Assembly (NCBI GenBank): GCA_000827495.1
Contig: KN817596.1
Span: forward strand, 1 to 64,000
DNA length: 64,000 bases
From: Hypholoma sublateritium FD-334 SS-4
Taxonomy: Eukaryota > Basidiomycota > Agaricomycetes > Agaricales > Strophariaceae
Reading direction: 5' to 3'
The notes under the pieces were generated by a model. It was not told the origin of the DNA. It ran no database searches and worked only from the letters and a program-made list of their open reading frames with translations. Below, piece after piece: positions 47,816 to 60,729 of the stretch. The position numbers and the translations under genes are program-made. Within the stretch, counting starts at the first letter, position 1, and each line of letters starts with the position of its first letter.

Positions 47816-48450
47816 CTCGCGGGCTTATCGCGGCCGCCGCCGCGTGCGCTCCCACGCCCGCTGGGGCGTGTGCGTCTGGAGTGTGTAACTCAAGAAGCGT
47901 ACATGGGCCCGGGCGCCGCCCATTGCACTTCGCGGGAGGGGGGGTCGTGTGCCAGTAATTGGACGGGCAGACGCGCCCGTGCGCGGCCGCTGCTGGTATG
48001 CAAGTACCCATGCAGTAGCAGGAGGCATACATACACATCGGGCCCGCAGACAGGGGCCGCGTCGCGTGGCGACCATTGCCAGTGCGCTATACTGGAAGAC
48101 GACAGGAACGGGACCGGGGACATAGCGCGGATGATACATATGTACGGACGAGGCGTTACAAGGGCCTACCTACAGCCAGCGACGGCGACGGCGGCCGGGC
48201 CCGCATCGCAATCGCGCGTCGGGACCGCGCCGCGCCACGGCGGCGGCGCTGGTTGTCAATGCAGTGGCGCGTGTTTGTATGCAACGCAAAATTTTGGTGG
48301 GTAGCTGGCGCGGAATGGAACCGTCCCGCTGGGCTTCCTTCCGGGCAATGGACGCGCCGCATTTGAATTGGTTATTATTCCACCGAAATCCTCACTGGGG
48401 CGCAACGAGACAAATGGGCAGGCTGTACTTATTTCGGGGGGCCGTGTCCA
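47816..48450. other. Intergenic, no gene recognised
   Basis: GC-rich sequence between the tandem duplication and the large transposon; nothing supported on either strand. Confidence 0.4.
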
Positions 48451-51416
48451 GAAGGTATGGCGGTCCGTTTGGGGAAAAAATCCCGAAACATTTTTCCTCA
48501 CCCCGGAAACATTTTGTATTATACTTGAGCTATGTATTATAGTTATTATTACTTCACACAATAATATTTTAGGTTCCCATATTAACATTTCCGGTGCGCA
48601 GAATTACATTTCAAGTGCGCGTGAAAACATTGTATTGCGCGGATTATTTATTGAGTGCGCGTAAAAACATTCAGTGAGCGCGTTTATATTTTGACGTGCG
48701 CAGAAATACATTAAGCTGCGCAGATTTATTTCTCAAGTGCGCCGAAAAACATTAGGNGCGCAGATATATTTTACAAGTGCGCCTAAACATTTGTGATAGT
48801 CGACGAGGGGTCGAAGCCGACAAGCCGTGCTTATATAATTGATCCAAATCGGCAAAAGGCGAGCCTCTGCCGGATACGCCGTGAATTGTTTGGCTCATGC
48901 CCACGCTCCAGCGGCTAGCCCGTCGAGAGCGGCGGGCGCCTGCAGGTCATTGCGTTCCCACTGCTTTTGTGCACAAGATTCAGTCCCTTCTCCCAGCGTG
49001 TGACTACTTGACAAGTACGCCCCGAGCCAGTGCAGGCCCGGTGGATGCGATAGGGCAGCGGCGAGGTGAACGGGGCTGCAGGGCATGGGAAGGCCTATCG
49101 GTGTCCGAGGTACCAAGGTCTGTCAGCTCAGCGAGACAGGTTATGTATTTGGGGAGATATAGCATAGATGCAGCATATCAGACCTATTCAGCGCGAGGCC
49201 ATAATGACTGCATGTGCCGGTGAGGGAGACGAAGCGCGGACCTCAGGCGCAACGGTTACTCCAGCGCACAGTTGGGCAGCACACACGCCTCACCCGGGAC
49301 TCACGCACCACACCACCGCTCACCCGCGGCGGCGCGCTTCCATCAGTCAGTCTTCATAGTGTTTAATCTAGCTCTCTGCTATAATCATTGACATTGCAGC
49401 ATGCGGCATCCCCCCCAATCATGGACCAAGAATGGGCTNTTCTACGTATATCAATGTGTTATGTGTGTCCACACCAGCACAGAGTGCCATGGATACTAAC
49501 TTTATGCCACAATAGGTCGAAAGCGGCTGTAAACTGATTACACTTGGAATGTGAAATTTCTTGCACCTACAGCGGACTCACCTTCACGCGCGCTGCCACC
49601 ACTTCACGGTGCGTCGCGTGGANTGCATCCACTTCATGATTGCTTCATGTCGGACTCACGTCAGCGTAAATCAACACCAACAAATTGTCTGGAACCACTG
49701 ATGTACACCATATCGCGGTAGACTTAGCGTGCAGCTGCATTGGTTGATCCCAGACACANGCAAAGTGCTGCAATGCGCCGTATTATCTCAGATCTACTCA
49801 GAGTCAGTGTGCGTTTGAATGAACGGCAGAGTGACGTAAACTTGCACGCGACTCAGACGCCCGTGATGTAACGCAACTAAATTCTGTTTTTGAGTGTACC
49901 TGCGAGAGTAGTGTACGACCAAGGCGGGGTCCATACTCGACATGAGGGACGAGATCGCGCAGTACAANCTCATTCACGGGCCGCACTCCTGGCTGTGCGT
50001 GTGGGCCGTGGCCGTCGCGCTGACGTGACCCGGCGTTGTNCCTGNGTATAAGGTNCTTGATCNCGTGTTCATGGAGATGATGCTGCGCTGGTTCTATGGC
50101 GCCGTCGCGGCGGGACGTGCACGCGCGGCACTTGCACACATGGTGTTCGTCAAGACGCAGGAGCTGAAGCACATGCACGAGGAGCACCGCGAGCTTNATG
50201 GGTGCAGCCGTCTGGATGGATCTTGAATGTAAATGGAAATAAAAGTAACAAAACAAAGAGGCAGTGCNCTACCGCGTGTACGGGCGCCTAAATTTGACAA
50301 TGTGTCGATTGTCGTGCTTCGGTGAATTATCAAGCGCGGGCCNGGTGCGGATACTAAGTGTGCCGATGAAGGACCTCGGGAAATGCAAAGATGTTGACAA
50401 ATCAAATTGAAAGTGCAAGAAATACGTAGAGCGTCGTCGGGCGATGTGCGTCGGCGAACGTGGGAATGCAGCGGAGAGCGCGGGAGTGCCTTCGTCGATT
50501 TTCGTGGCTGGCGTGAGCACGGGCTCATCAGCGGCCATGTATGCACCCACTCGACCATCATCGTCTGAATCTCCTATTGGTATCGAGCGCCGCCGTCGAC
50601 AGCGTAGCGCGGGATGCAAACACCCCATATCGCTGGCTGTGGTGCAAAATAATGCAGTTTTCTTCTTATATTAGCTACGAAAGAATACAAAAAGCCAGAT
50701 CATCAAGCCGCACGACGCGCCGTGACAAAGAAACTGCATCTCGTGCATAAAATTGAGACACGCTTGGCCAACGTTGGGCTGTCGATTGTGCCCATGTTGT
50801 CTCGCTGCCGCAGGCCTAGACACTACCACACTCATCCATCAAACATTTTCCCACCTGATAGACGCATAAGGCGGTAAAAGAGCTTGGCGTTGACTAGTAT
50901 GAGTGTGGAATTGCGGTGCGCTGCAGGCGCCCGCCGCTCTCGACGGGCTAGCCGCTGGAGCGTGGGCATGAGCCAAACAATTCACTGCGTATCCGGCAGA
51001 GGCTCGCCTTTTGCCGATTTGGATCAATTATATAAGCACGGCTTGTCGGCTTCGACCCCTCGTCGACTTATCACAAATGTTTAGGCGCACTTGTAAAATA
51101 TATCTGCGCACCTAATGTTTTTCGGCGCACTTGAGAAATAAATCTGCGCAGCTTAATGTATTTCTGCGCACGTCAAAATATAAACGCGCTCACTGAATGT
51201 TTTTACGCGCACTCAATAAATAATCCGCGCAATACAATGTTTTCACGCGCACTTGAAATGTAATTCTGCGCACCGGAAATGTTAATATGGGAACCTAAAA
51301 TATTATTGTGTGAAGTAATAATAACTATAATACATAGCTCAAGTATAATACAAAATGTTTCCGGGGTGAGGAAAAATGTTCCTGGATTTTTTCCCCAAAC
51401 GGACCGCCATAGAAGG
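48451..51416. mobile_element. 2.96-kb transposon with 490-bp terminal inverted repeats
   Basis: The element spans 48456-51411. Its inverted repeats, 48456-48945 and 50921-51411, are nearly identical over about 490 bp, and it starts TATGGCGGTCCGTTTGGGG. GAAGG flanks both ends (48451-48455 and 51412-51416). Each repeat holds about ten GCGC-led units of roughly 20 bp alternating with AT-rich tails such as AAAACATT and ATTTATT, a likely array of protein-binding sites. The 1.98-kb centre has several N bases and no intact transposase, so it is probably non-autonomous. High identity of the ends suggests recent activity. Superfamily unresolved. Confidence 0.88.
49945..50225 (+). pseudogene. Coding-like fragment inside the transposon
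   Basis: Between the inverted repeats is a stretch that reads like protein in one orientation: DEIAQY and IHGPHSWLCVWAVAVAL, then MEMMLRWFYGAVAAG and MVFVKTQELKHMHEEHRE. N bases interrupt it and no start, stop or splice chain can be defined. It could be a captured host gene piece or the remnant of a transposon gene. I do not recognise the family. Confidence 0.25.
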
Positions 51417-54400
51417 CGGATATTTGCACGGAGTGATGCTCCTCTAACATTACATAGGGGTGGAAAGATCCCGCGACACTAATCCGAGTCTCCCTTGTTT
51501 ACAGACGCACTTACTAATTTAGTGGTGCATTACAATTCGGGGAGTGGGAGCAAGGGAACGCACGGGTATCACCCGGCCCGCTGTGTGATGCGGCGAGCCT
51601 AATATAACGTACTTACCTGCTGATTATCGACGCAGGCGTGATCTACCCCGTTCTCTGCGTGTTTGCGCTAACTGTCATGCATGATGTGTCGCGCTCTGCG
51701 GTCGGAAGGCAACTGGCGTCTGTGCATACCTTCTTCGTGACTGCGACTTGAAGTTTTTTAGCCTGGCGGTGAAACGGCGATCGCGTCAGGCTATTTATAC
51801 GCGCCGTGATGTGGATGGCGGAAAATCAGCGAGGAGATGAGGCTAGGCAGGCTGGGGTAGCAGCATCAGCGGCGCGGACAGCTGACAGGGCATCTGCATC
51901 AGCTGCGACGCGGACACCATCGCGATGGCGCGGGGGGGTGTGCGGCTGGCCACATGCCACGATGATGCGCAAAGTTAGCAGGGCGTCAGTGCGCTATAAA
52001 TACAGCGCTCGAGCAGGCGTCGTGCTCCGGTGCTCGAACTTGCGGGTGGCGACGCGGCGGTGCACGGGCTTCTGCCCGTCTCGAGACTAGCGCGCGGGAT
52101 GGGTATGATTGCACGCCGCTGAGCATGCTACTGCTACGTTGTTATTTTGCCTGCGACGAATCGGGTGCGTCGAGATGTATCTGCCGGCGCCGCCAGCACC
52201 TGCTGCGACACAAAGACACAGGTGATAGCAGCACAAACCAAGCCGCGCGTGCGTCGCCGCCGCCGCCGCTCGCGACGCCGTCCCGTCTTTAATAATACTA
52301 ATACGGATATAGCGTTCGCGTGATACGTGCACGGGCTCGCCGCGCGACTGCCTGATCAGTACATCAGCATTATCACAGCTCTTGTGGCGGGCGTGGCAGG
52401 CTCTAGAATGCGTGTAAATAGACCCAGCGGGAGATTTTCCGGTGCCCACGAAACCTTGATAACCTCGCGCGCCATGCTGGGCTGCTCCCCTTTCTTGGTG
52501 GCTGCCTCTGCCGACTGCGCTATCAGACAGGGATGGGCAGCTAGTGGCTGTTGTGTCGGGCAGCGGGGCTCTTATTGATTACGTTATGTATATTACGGGT
52601 GCTACGGGCCATTTGGACGAGGAGAAATATATTTTATTCGTGGTCTGATGGTATATTGGAAACGCCATATCACCTCGTCGAGGCGTATGCCCGCCACGTA
52701 GCAAGACATACGCCGCAAAAATCCGGCCGTTGGGTTGGGACATATATACATACACCCTCAACTCAGGTGGTGATTTTCCCGGCACGGCTGACCTCGAGCA
52801 GCGAATTTAGGCTGCTATACAGAGGCGGCTTTATATAGGCAGTCATCAGCGCCGATCCCACATGGACGAGACCACTTAGCTGGGGTTTTTATGTCTGGAT
52901 ATGTCGCGGATAAGTGGACGGTTAAGCTGCCAGGCTGATGGCGCTTAGATGGCTCGAACCGGGAGCGAGCGAGATAAGTGGAGGAAGCATCGTGCTTGAT
53001 CAGAGATAAGGCGGATCGCTATCTCGGCGTCGCTACTGCGTCTGTTTGAGGGAGAAGCGAATATGCCGGGATACGGAGGTGTTGAGTTATGTCCTTTGTC
53101 GAGGCAACCAGGGCGGCAAGTCACTACGGTAATGAAATGAATGGTCAATATGTATGTATGTACTCGAGCAGTGTCGCGGGAACGGGAGTTCACGATGATA
53201 TTACGTTACATGTGCACTTGCTCTGGGAAGCTGGACGCGAACGCCACGCAGAGCTAATTGTAACGCAAACTAACGACATTATACTTCGATTAGAACAATC
53301 CACACTTTTTCTCCGGGTTCTTTGTCTGGCGTTCTCTGGCGCCTTGCGTTTGTGCGCCGCGAGAAAGCTGAGTTGCCGAGAGTTCGTATCGGAGATACAT
53401 ATACAATCTGCTTCAGATAAATCATATGTTCATGTACATTTTGGATGCGATCCACGCGCATTCCTTCCACTTACGGTCGGTTTTTGAGCTGAGTTTACGT
53501 CCGCGCAGTGATATTACTGGAAGCCACAGGTCTGGGGAGCTTGAACGCCCAATCATTTGCTTTGAATGGCGACGCCAATCTCTTGCCGATCTGCAGCGAT
53601 ATGTGTGCACGGACTGTATAATTATTTAATGTGCCTCAGCGAGCCCTTGCGCTGCCGCGCGCTACCGCCAAACCATACAAATGTGTCGCGTGCAGAGCGT
53701 GCGGTCGGGGGTACTCTCAAGCGCAATTCGTTCTCTGTCGCTCGAAGCCGTTGCGCGTCCGACGCTCTATACTCGGGGGAACGCACATAATCTCACGCAA
53801 GACTCACAGGCTCGCGAAACGGCCTAGTATACCTCTTATAGCGCCTTGTGGACATCTCCACGCGTGTAGAGCCGGGTTCGCAAGCTTTCAGCGCAGCGTC
53901 TCGCCTGCCCTCGCCTCTTTGAATCGTATTTCATAGAGTAATTGAATACAACGATGCAGCGCATGCTGCGACGGTCGACGCTTATCTGTGTTGTACATGC
54001 GCGCTTCCGCTTACTCGCTGCCGCGACTCTGATTCTATACAATCTGTGGCTTTTATGCGATCTTTAGGCTGTAGCAGTAATATATTGACCTGGGTTTATC
54101 AGGGGAATGGGACGCTTGGTCTCCCAGTGGCGCCCGGTGCGACTAGGCTCGAGCTAGACTCTCGTTGACCCCGAAAATTTACACAAAATAATCATGGTTT
54201 ACGATTTCTGGACGCGTGTACCATATGGCTATCCGAAAGCGTGTTTTAGAGAGCAAGTACTGCGCCTGCGCTGACCCCGGAGTGCAAGTTTGTTCCGTCG
54301 ACTGCAGTGGCATTCGACACACTGCTTGCGTAGAAAAACTTGAAAAGATCTACTCACTGTCAGTGCGCGATACTGACACAAAGTACCCATTTATTCCTTC

Positions 54401-54638
54401 ATCATGCAGCTCCAGGCACTGCGGTCATTGTCAACAGTACGTATACGCACTGGGGGTCGCGTTCAGAGCGTGCCAGTGCGGGCCTCCCGGCCCGGAAATG
54501 CCGGCCGTAGTTTCAAACGCCGAATGAGACGCGCCGACGACGATCATGCAGTTGTTCCGCCGACGCGACCTCACATTGTTCCCAAATCCTCTTCTGCTCG
54601 TACTCTCGAGGAAAAATTCCCTCACAAAAGCTTGCGCC
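51417..54638. other. Long intergenic stretch, no gene supported
   Basis: Mixed composition, GC-rich at first. Short frames occur on both strands, but none shows a domain, a signal peptide with splice support, or similarity to other parts of the window. The last ~100 bp is the upstream flank of APN1. Confidence 0.4.
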
Positions 54639-56486
54639 ATGGTCACCACCCGTCAAAGCTCTGGGGCCACTCGCAATGTGGATCTGCCACCACCAGCGAA
54701 GAAACTGAAACGAAGTAGACCGTCCCAAGTATCAGGTACCTATGGTGTTCGTGTCATCCGTCGTACCATAATGGCTCTAAATTAAAGGCTCAGATGACCC
54801 AAAAGCTCGTGAATCAGGGACTACGCAGGTGGAAGAAACACTGGAGTGTCAATGTGATCCACCGCAGCCGGCAAAAAGGAAGGGGAAAGCCAAAGCGGCG
54901 GCGCAGAACATCGACCCATCCACGTTTCTGAAACGCGTTGAAAGCCCATGGATGGTGGGAGCCCATGTATCTACTGCAAAGGGGATTGAAAACGCGGTAA
55001 CAAACGCTGCTGCCATCGGGTCAGTCGGATGTGGCGCGCCTTGTGTCGTGCAACTAATATGATCTGTAGAGCGAATTCATTTGCCCTTTTCGTGAAGTCT
55101 CAGCGGAAATGGGTATCCCCGGACCTGACAGAACATTCAATCAAGGAGTTCAAGGCGAGGATGGAGAAGCACCGCTATGCGAACGGGATGGTGCTTGCTC
55201 ACGGCAGTTATCTCATCAATTTGGGCAATCCTGACCCGTCAGTACTTCATTTATGAGCCTTATTTCTATTACGTATTTAAGGGAACTATAGCGATAGTCG
55301 TGCAAAATCATACGCGTGTTTTGTGGATGACCTGAAGCGATGCGAAGCTTTGGGCATAGAACTCTATAATTTCCAGTGCGTCAAGTCACGTACTGCTTTG
55401 GACATCCTTCTACTACCTTGTTTCTGGCTTTCCCTTTTAGTCCCGGATCTACTGTCGGAAAGGCCACCACAGACGAATCACTTGCGCTAATCGCTGATTG
55501 TATAAACCGTGCACACCAAGAAACTCGTAATGTTATCGCGGTGTTGGAGAACATGGTGAAGTCGTCCATTCCAACGAATCAATTCTTGAATCTAATTCCG
55601 ATTGGTGTAGGCTGGTGCAGGAAACATTGTAGGTTCAGAATTTTCTCACTTAGCCGGTATCATCGAGAGGGTCGAGGATAAATCACGAGTTGGAGTATGT
55701 ATTGACACGTGTACGTGTAATCGCTCATTAATAATTGCCTGCCGTCTAACCTTTTCTGATACAATACCAGGTCATGCATTCGCGGCGGTATGCTTTTTTG
55801 TCCAAGCACCGGAATGCCTTATGACCGTATCTCACAGGGATATGATATCAGAACAAAGGAAGGCTGGGAGTAAGTTTATCCCCGTTTCACTGGCCTCTTG
55901 TTGATCAATTATTCATACTTAGGAGTACAAGTATATTTTCATTCCCTTGTCTTCGGTCGAATTCTAACATGGAATTAATCATCAGTGAAGGAATTTAATG
56001 AAACAGTAGGGGTGAAATACCTCCGTGGGATGCATCTCAATGACTCGAAGACTGTTTATAAGTCGAAGAAAGATCGACACGAAAACATCGGGCTGTAAGT
56101 TCTACTGCTGCAAAATACAATCTATAATTACTTAATTGAGATCTTGCAGCGGCTATTTAGGGCTCAACGCCTTCCATCACATACTTTCCGATTCTCGCAC
56201 GCAGGGTATCCCGCTCATTTTGGAAACCCCGAGCTTCGAGCAACCGAAGGAAGTCTGGGGTAAAGAGATTGAGGTTCTACAACGACTTTCTGGAAATGTT
56301 CAGGACGAGAGTGGCAAGCCCGACTTTGATGGCCTCGTGGCTTTGATTAAAGGCGCTGTAAAAGAAGCAGAGACCAAAAACGGTGGTCTAAAGGCAAAGA
56401 AATCTGCTAAACCGAAGGCAGTTGATGTGAAAAGAAAGCGGAAAGGGTCTGTTGAAGACGATGAGGCTACCGAAGAGGACGATTAG
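54639..56486 (+). CDS. APN1: AP endonuclease, endonuclease IV family (Apn1)
   Basis: Eleven exons close in frame for 432 aa: 54639-54735, 54788-55019, 55070-55237, 55292-55375, 55441-55555, 55611-55710, 55771-55787, 55838-55869, 55923-55930 (8 nt), 55986-56094 and 56150-56486. After a basic N-terminal region comes the TIM barrel of endonuclease [72 protein letters not shown] and PLILETP. These give the His, Glu and Asp ligands of the three zinc ions. The enzyme cuts DNA at abasic sites in base excision repair. The C-terminus ends in a Lys-rich then acidic tail with KRKRK, a likely nuclear signal. The start was chosen at MVTTRQ; an upstream in-frame ATG at 54546 would add 31 residues. Confidence 0.94.
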
Positions 56487-56567
56487 GAGTTTGAGGTTAT
56501 GGGAGTTTTACGTACGTGCACTCTGCTACGAAGTTATTATGGAAATTAACCTACGCACAATAAGTAA

Positions 56568-57741
56568 CTAGTCCCACGACGCTGAAAACATTCTACATGA
56601 CTCGTGGACAATATCAGAATGGACCAGGGCTCGGTTTCGGACACCTTGTTCCCAACGCTCGTATAAAACTACTTTTGCCTTCTTTACCACCATGGTATCA
56701 ATCCTAAAAAGGTTTGTTGCCCTTTCGAAAATATGTGATATGGCGTCTGATCTTTCATCGGCCCGTAATACAGTGTCGTTATCGGTCGTTGGGCCCAGAG
56801 AGAATACCAAGATCCTCAAGGTGGGTGGTAATGGAATCATCGCCATGTCCTTTTACATAAATTAACACGGCGTTAGGCATAAAAATCGATGTTGACAAAA
56901 AACGCACCGATTTGTGAAAGTCTCCTACAAGTTCCAAGAAGGTAAGCGAATGGAGATGACAGGCGATCATGCTGTATTTAATCGTGTTGAATCCATCCTC
57001 GAACGTGAGCGATTGTAGGTTCCCCATTTCTACAGCCAGCTTGTTCCGCACGTTGAATTCCCCATCATAGAAGGCATCGGCGATCCAGTGAAGGCGTCGT
57101 ATACTACGGCCAGGCATCAGCGCTTCCACAACGTGCAGGTTTCCCTCTAAGCTAACGAGGTCAGGAAAGGCGCTTCGCGAGATTTCGACGGCCTCCCTGT
57201 GGATCCATCGTAGATGCTTCATACTCTTCTGTGACTGAGCCCATCTCATAAACTGGTCGTTCTTCGTGGAGTCGATTTGGATCCAGCTGAGGTTTTCGAC
57301 CTGAAATGTGAGTCTGGGCATGGGGAGAATTTGCATTTCGTTGGCGGTCGCCATAATGGATAGCTCCTTCAGGTTTATCATCATAGGAAGGGTGATTCTG
57401 AGCAACTCCAAGCAGGTTATCCTCTGCTTCCCCGCTATGGGCGGCAGCTTGTAGCTTCGGACAAGGCAGGCGAGCCGAGGATCACTAGCAAGGGAGCTGA
57501 GGAACGTTATGTGTCGATAAGGGCTGAGATTTTTAGGGGATCTGTAAAGTATCATGCTCGCCTCGGGGTAGAATCTTCTACACACTAAGGCGACCAGGTA
57601 GAGCGTCTGATAATCGTCAATTCGCCGGAGAATATTGCCAAGAATTTCGACAGGAAGTGGTAGACTTGCATGCATGATGGTGTGCTCCTTGGGCGACGTC
57701 GAAGGGGTATGTAATATAGACGCGGTACAGTAGAGTTGCAT
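56568..57741 (-). CDS. F-box/LRR-like protein (apparent frame break near 3' end)
   Basis: One open frame from ATG 57741 encodes 320 aa, ending at 56779. The N-terminus carries an F-box at about residues 28-70 (LPVEILGNILRRI, LVALVCRRFY), which binds Skp1 in SCF ubiquitin ligases. It is followed by irregular leucine-rich strands (LKELSI, LVSLEG, LQSLTFEDG, SLTFLEL). Near 56847-56855 the expected next strand, PLPPTLRILVFSL, lies in another frame and stays open to 56568. Removal of one base in AAAAGG would join them into about 390 aa. Either a sequence error or a C-terminal truncation. An internal start at 57675 (MHASLP) is possible. Such mushroom F-box genes are numerous and fast evolving; the target is unknown. 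Convergent with APN1, ends 81 bp apart. Confidence 0.8.
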
Positions 57742-60729
57742 GTAGGTTAAGAAGTGCCCGCCTTTAGATTAGGTGAGGACGTTGGCAGTGGCTCACCGAC
57801 TCCGCCAACCTCGGAATCTTTACGTTGGCCTGATCCCAACCCGTAACAGGCTTTTCATCAGCTTCCTTTCGCAGATCCAGACTTCAGGCCTTGTAAGTGA
57901 TGTAAAAGTTAATGGTATCTATCCCGCACATGCCAGACGCCCATCGGAAGTCTACGAAATGAGTTATCATTATCCATATCAGATCAGAATAGCGTCGTGT
58001 TCTCGTCGTGTTCAAAGTCAAACAACCTCAGGCTTCAACGTCAACATACGGGCCTTTCCATTAGGGCAACTCGTATAAAAAAGGAAACTTGAAGGTCCCC
58101 TCGAAGAACAGTAACATCGATTGAGCACGAATGCAAAGCTATCGAATGTTGATTCCTTCGGGAAGTCTACAGTATATCTTTGGCCCCTTTAATGTAGAGA
58201 CATGCTAGTACCAACAGTCTAGGGGCTATTTGCGAGCAACACTTCGAATGAGATTTTACCAACATATTCCAGTCCTACGCTGCTCACGCACGCAAAGTAT
58301 CTCAGGCACACGTTCCATCGACGTCATGATCTCGCTGATCTGCGACCGTGCTCAGTCCGTATCGACGTCAAGGACGTACGTCAGTATACACACTGCCCCA
58401 CAGTCTTCCCCGAGTTTACAAGCTGCAAGTTATCTACGCGGCGTAGACGCGCTCGAGCTCATCCCCCCGAATTCGGCGCCGTGCCGGAAGCCCAAGTCAT
58501 AACCGAGCTGGAACGATGAAATACTAAGCTAAGTATGGTCGAAACACCTACAAAAAGACCTAAGTTGATTTAGAAGATGAATAGAAGACTCACTATCCCC
58601 GAAGATGCTATGTACATATGTATCAACTTGGTCGCCCCCAGGTCTGCCTGACCCTCCGCTGCGGATGAACGATGTCCCGATGTTGTGTTAATTAAATCTC
58701 GACGAACTCAGTCACGGTCTGCGCGTTGGTAGTGTGGAAGTTGGACTCGCGTATGAGTGGCAGTGGATAAAGGAAAAAAATTAACAATGGATGCTCTGAC
58801 GAATCACAATAGGTGAAATTTTCTTTGTCGCTGGCTTTGGTAGACAGATCTGATCTGAGGTCATCGCTGCCTGCCTTGGGCGATTTGGAGCCGCCTAGAC
58901 AGATACTTCGGCGCTCTGATGTTATGTTAATGATGTCAATGATGATTCAGTGAAGAGATACTACATATCCTAATGGTCCCTTGGACTAAATATGGACTTA
59001 ACGGTTACGCAAGTCTAAGTACTTAGCACCCGGCGAGAATAACCCGCGGCCGGCGTAGGTCAGTTCATATAACATGGGAATCCATCTCGGAATTGCGTGT
59101 TATTATCAGCTCTGCGCAATCTCTACTAGATGTGCGCAACAGTTGATTAATGGCCCTTCTTTGTCTCTTTCGCCTTCTTGATACTTCAAGCTTCAAGTCT
59201 ACTACCAGTCCTAGTCACGAGGATGACCCTGCACTGGCGTGCCACGTAGCATTAGATGCTGTAATATCGTGCGGAAATGGACGTTGAGGTGGAATACTGC
59301 GCAGCGGCTATCTATCCTCTCAGCGTCATAGCCAGCCGGTGCCAAGCAAGGATTGATGTTTTACGATCCGGGGTAGCTGGCTAGTACCATCTAAATCTAC
59401 ACACCTTCAACTACTCCACAGTGCAGCGTCTCACCTCTGCGGTCCGGGAAAACCCATACCGTAAGCAAGGCTGTATTCGCCAATCCGGTAAGCTGAGCAA
59501 GACAAGCAGCACTGCAAATTGTGCAATCAGCAGCGATTCTAGATGTGCGAATTCTAAGTCGTCTGTCTATTTATAGTACGTTAGGGTCAGGCGCGTCTAA
59601 TTATAGCCGCATACGGAGAAAAAGATCAGACTTTTCGTGCACTCATTTTGGAGATCTGGCAGAGTCTGGCGCGCACGTATCACCGAGGTGCCCACAGCCC
59701 AGACTTCTTGACTCCAAAAATACAGATCGATTACACGGCTTTGTTGATTTGTCCGCCTCCGTCCGCTCACGTCGTTGCCAGCGGCGCGGATTATCCCGCC
59801 GGTCGCACACAAGCTCTAAAGTAGCCAGCACCGCGGAGAATTCACATTCTATTGTATCAAAGCTCCAAGGCGATTATGCTACGTATGAAGTTATATGTTG
59901 TCGTTCTTGGCAATCACTTGTTCCGGTCAAACTACGTAAATACATCTAGACATTTCAGGCATTGATGTCTTTGTTCTCTGTATTTCGGAGTCATCTTCCG
60001 TTGCGGCGACATGTCCTACGGGAACCGCTGTCTCGTCATTATAGAGTGCAAGCCCGCCCTTTGCGCTCGAACGCTGTTTGGGTAGATACGATCTTCACGG
60101 GCGCGCGTGCCCACGCAGCGGAACTTGCAAAACGGGTACAATTCCATCCGTGTCGGCGTCGAGTTCCTTATTAGACATAGTCTACATATCAAGTATCGCA
60201 CCAATGCAGACGCACCGGCTATGCTGAGAGTCACTGCGGAGCATCGCTCTAAGGAGGGAGATAAGATAACTACGTATCAGTGCTGTGGCCATTTCCAAGT
60301 GGCTCCCGTCTTGCTCCCGTCCCTCGAATGTGCACTGAGCACTGTAGATGGCACATATGCAGCGCACTAGAAATAATATTTATGTTTTACACATGTACAT
60401 ATACTTGATGTGTATGCTTCAGCTTTACTTCAGCTGCTTGGAAAAAACCCTGTGCTCCAATTTGGTTCCAATTGCGCTTCTATCGCGCTGTTTTTCGAAT
60501 ATCTGACTATTTTATTCCACAATATAAATACTGTAAACACACATTCAAAGTCTAGGTAATTCTTTACTAATGCAGCAACTGTCCGGTACAACGTATTTCA
60601 CTTTCTATACCTCTTTGGCTTATTTTACTGCGAGTCACGGCGCTGATGCCACCATCTCCAGTATGCCGAGCGGTGCCTGAATCGAAAGGTAGCATCGAAC
60701 CCCCGCTGCTCGCGTGCAGGGCCCGTCGC
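57742..60729. other. Long intergenic stretch, no gene supported
   Basis: AT-rich to balanced composition. No splice-supported frame or conserved motif on either strand. The right arm of the inverted repeat starts at its right edge. Confidence 0.4.
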
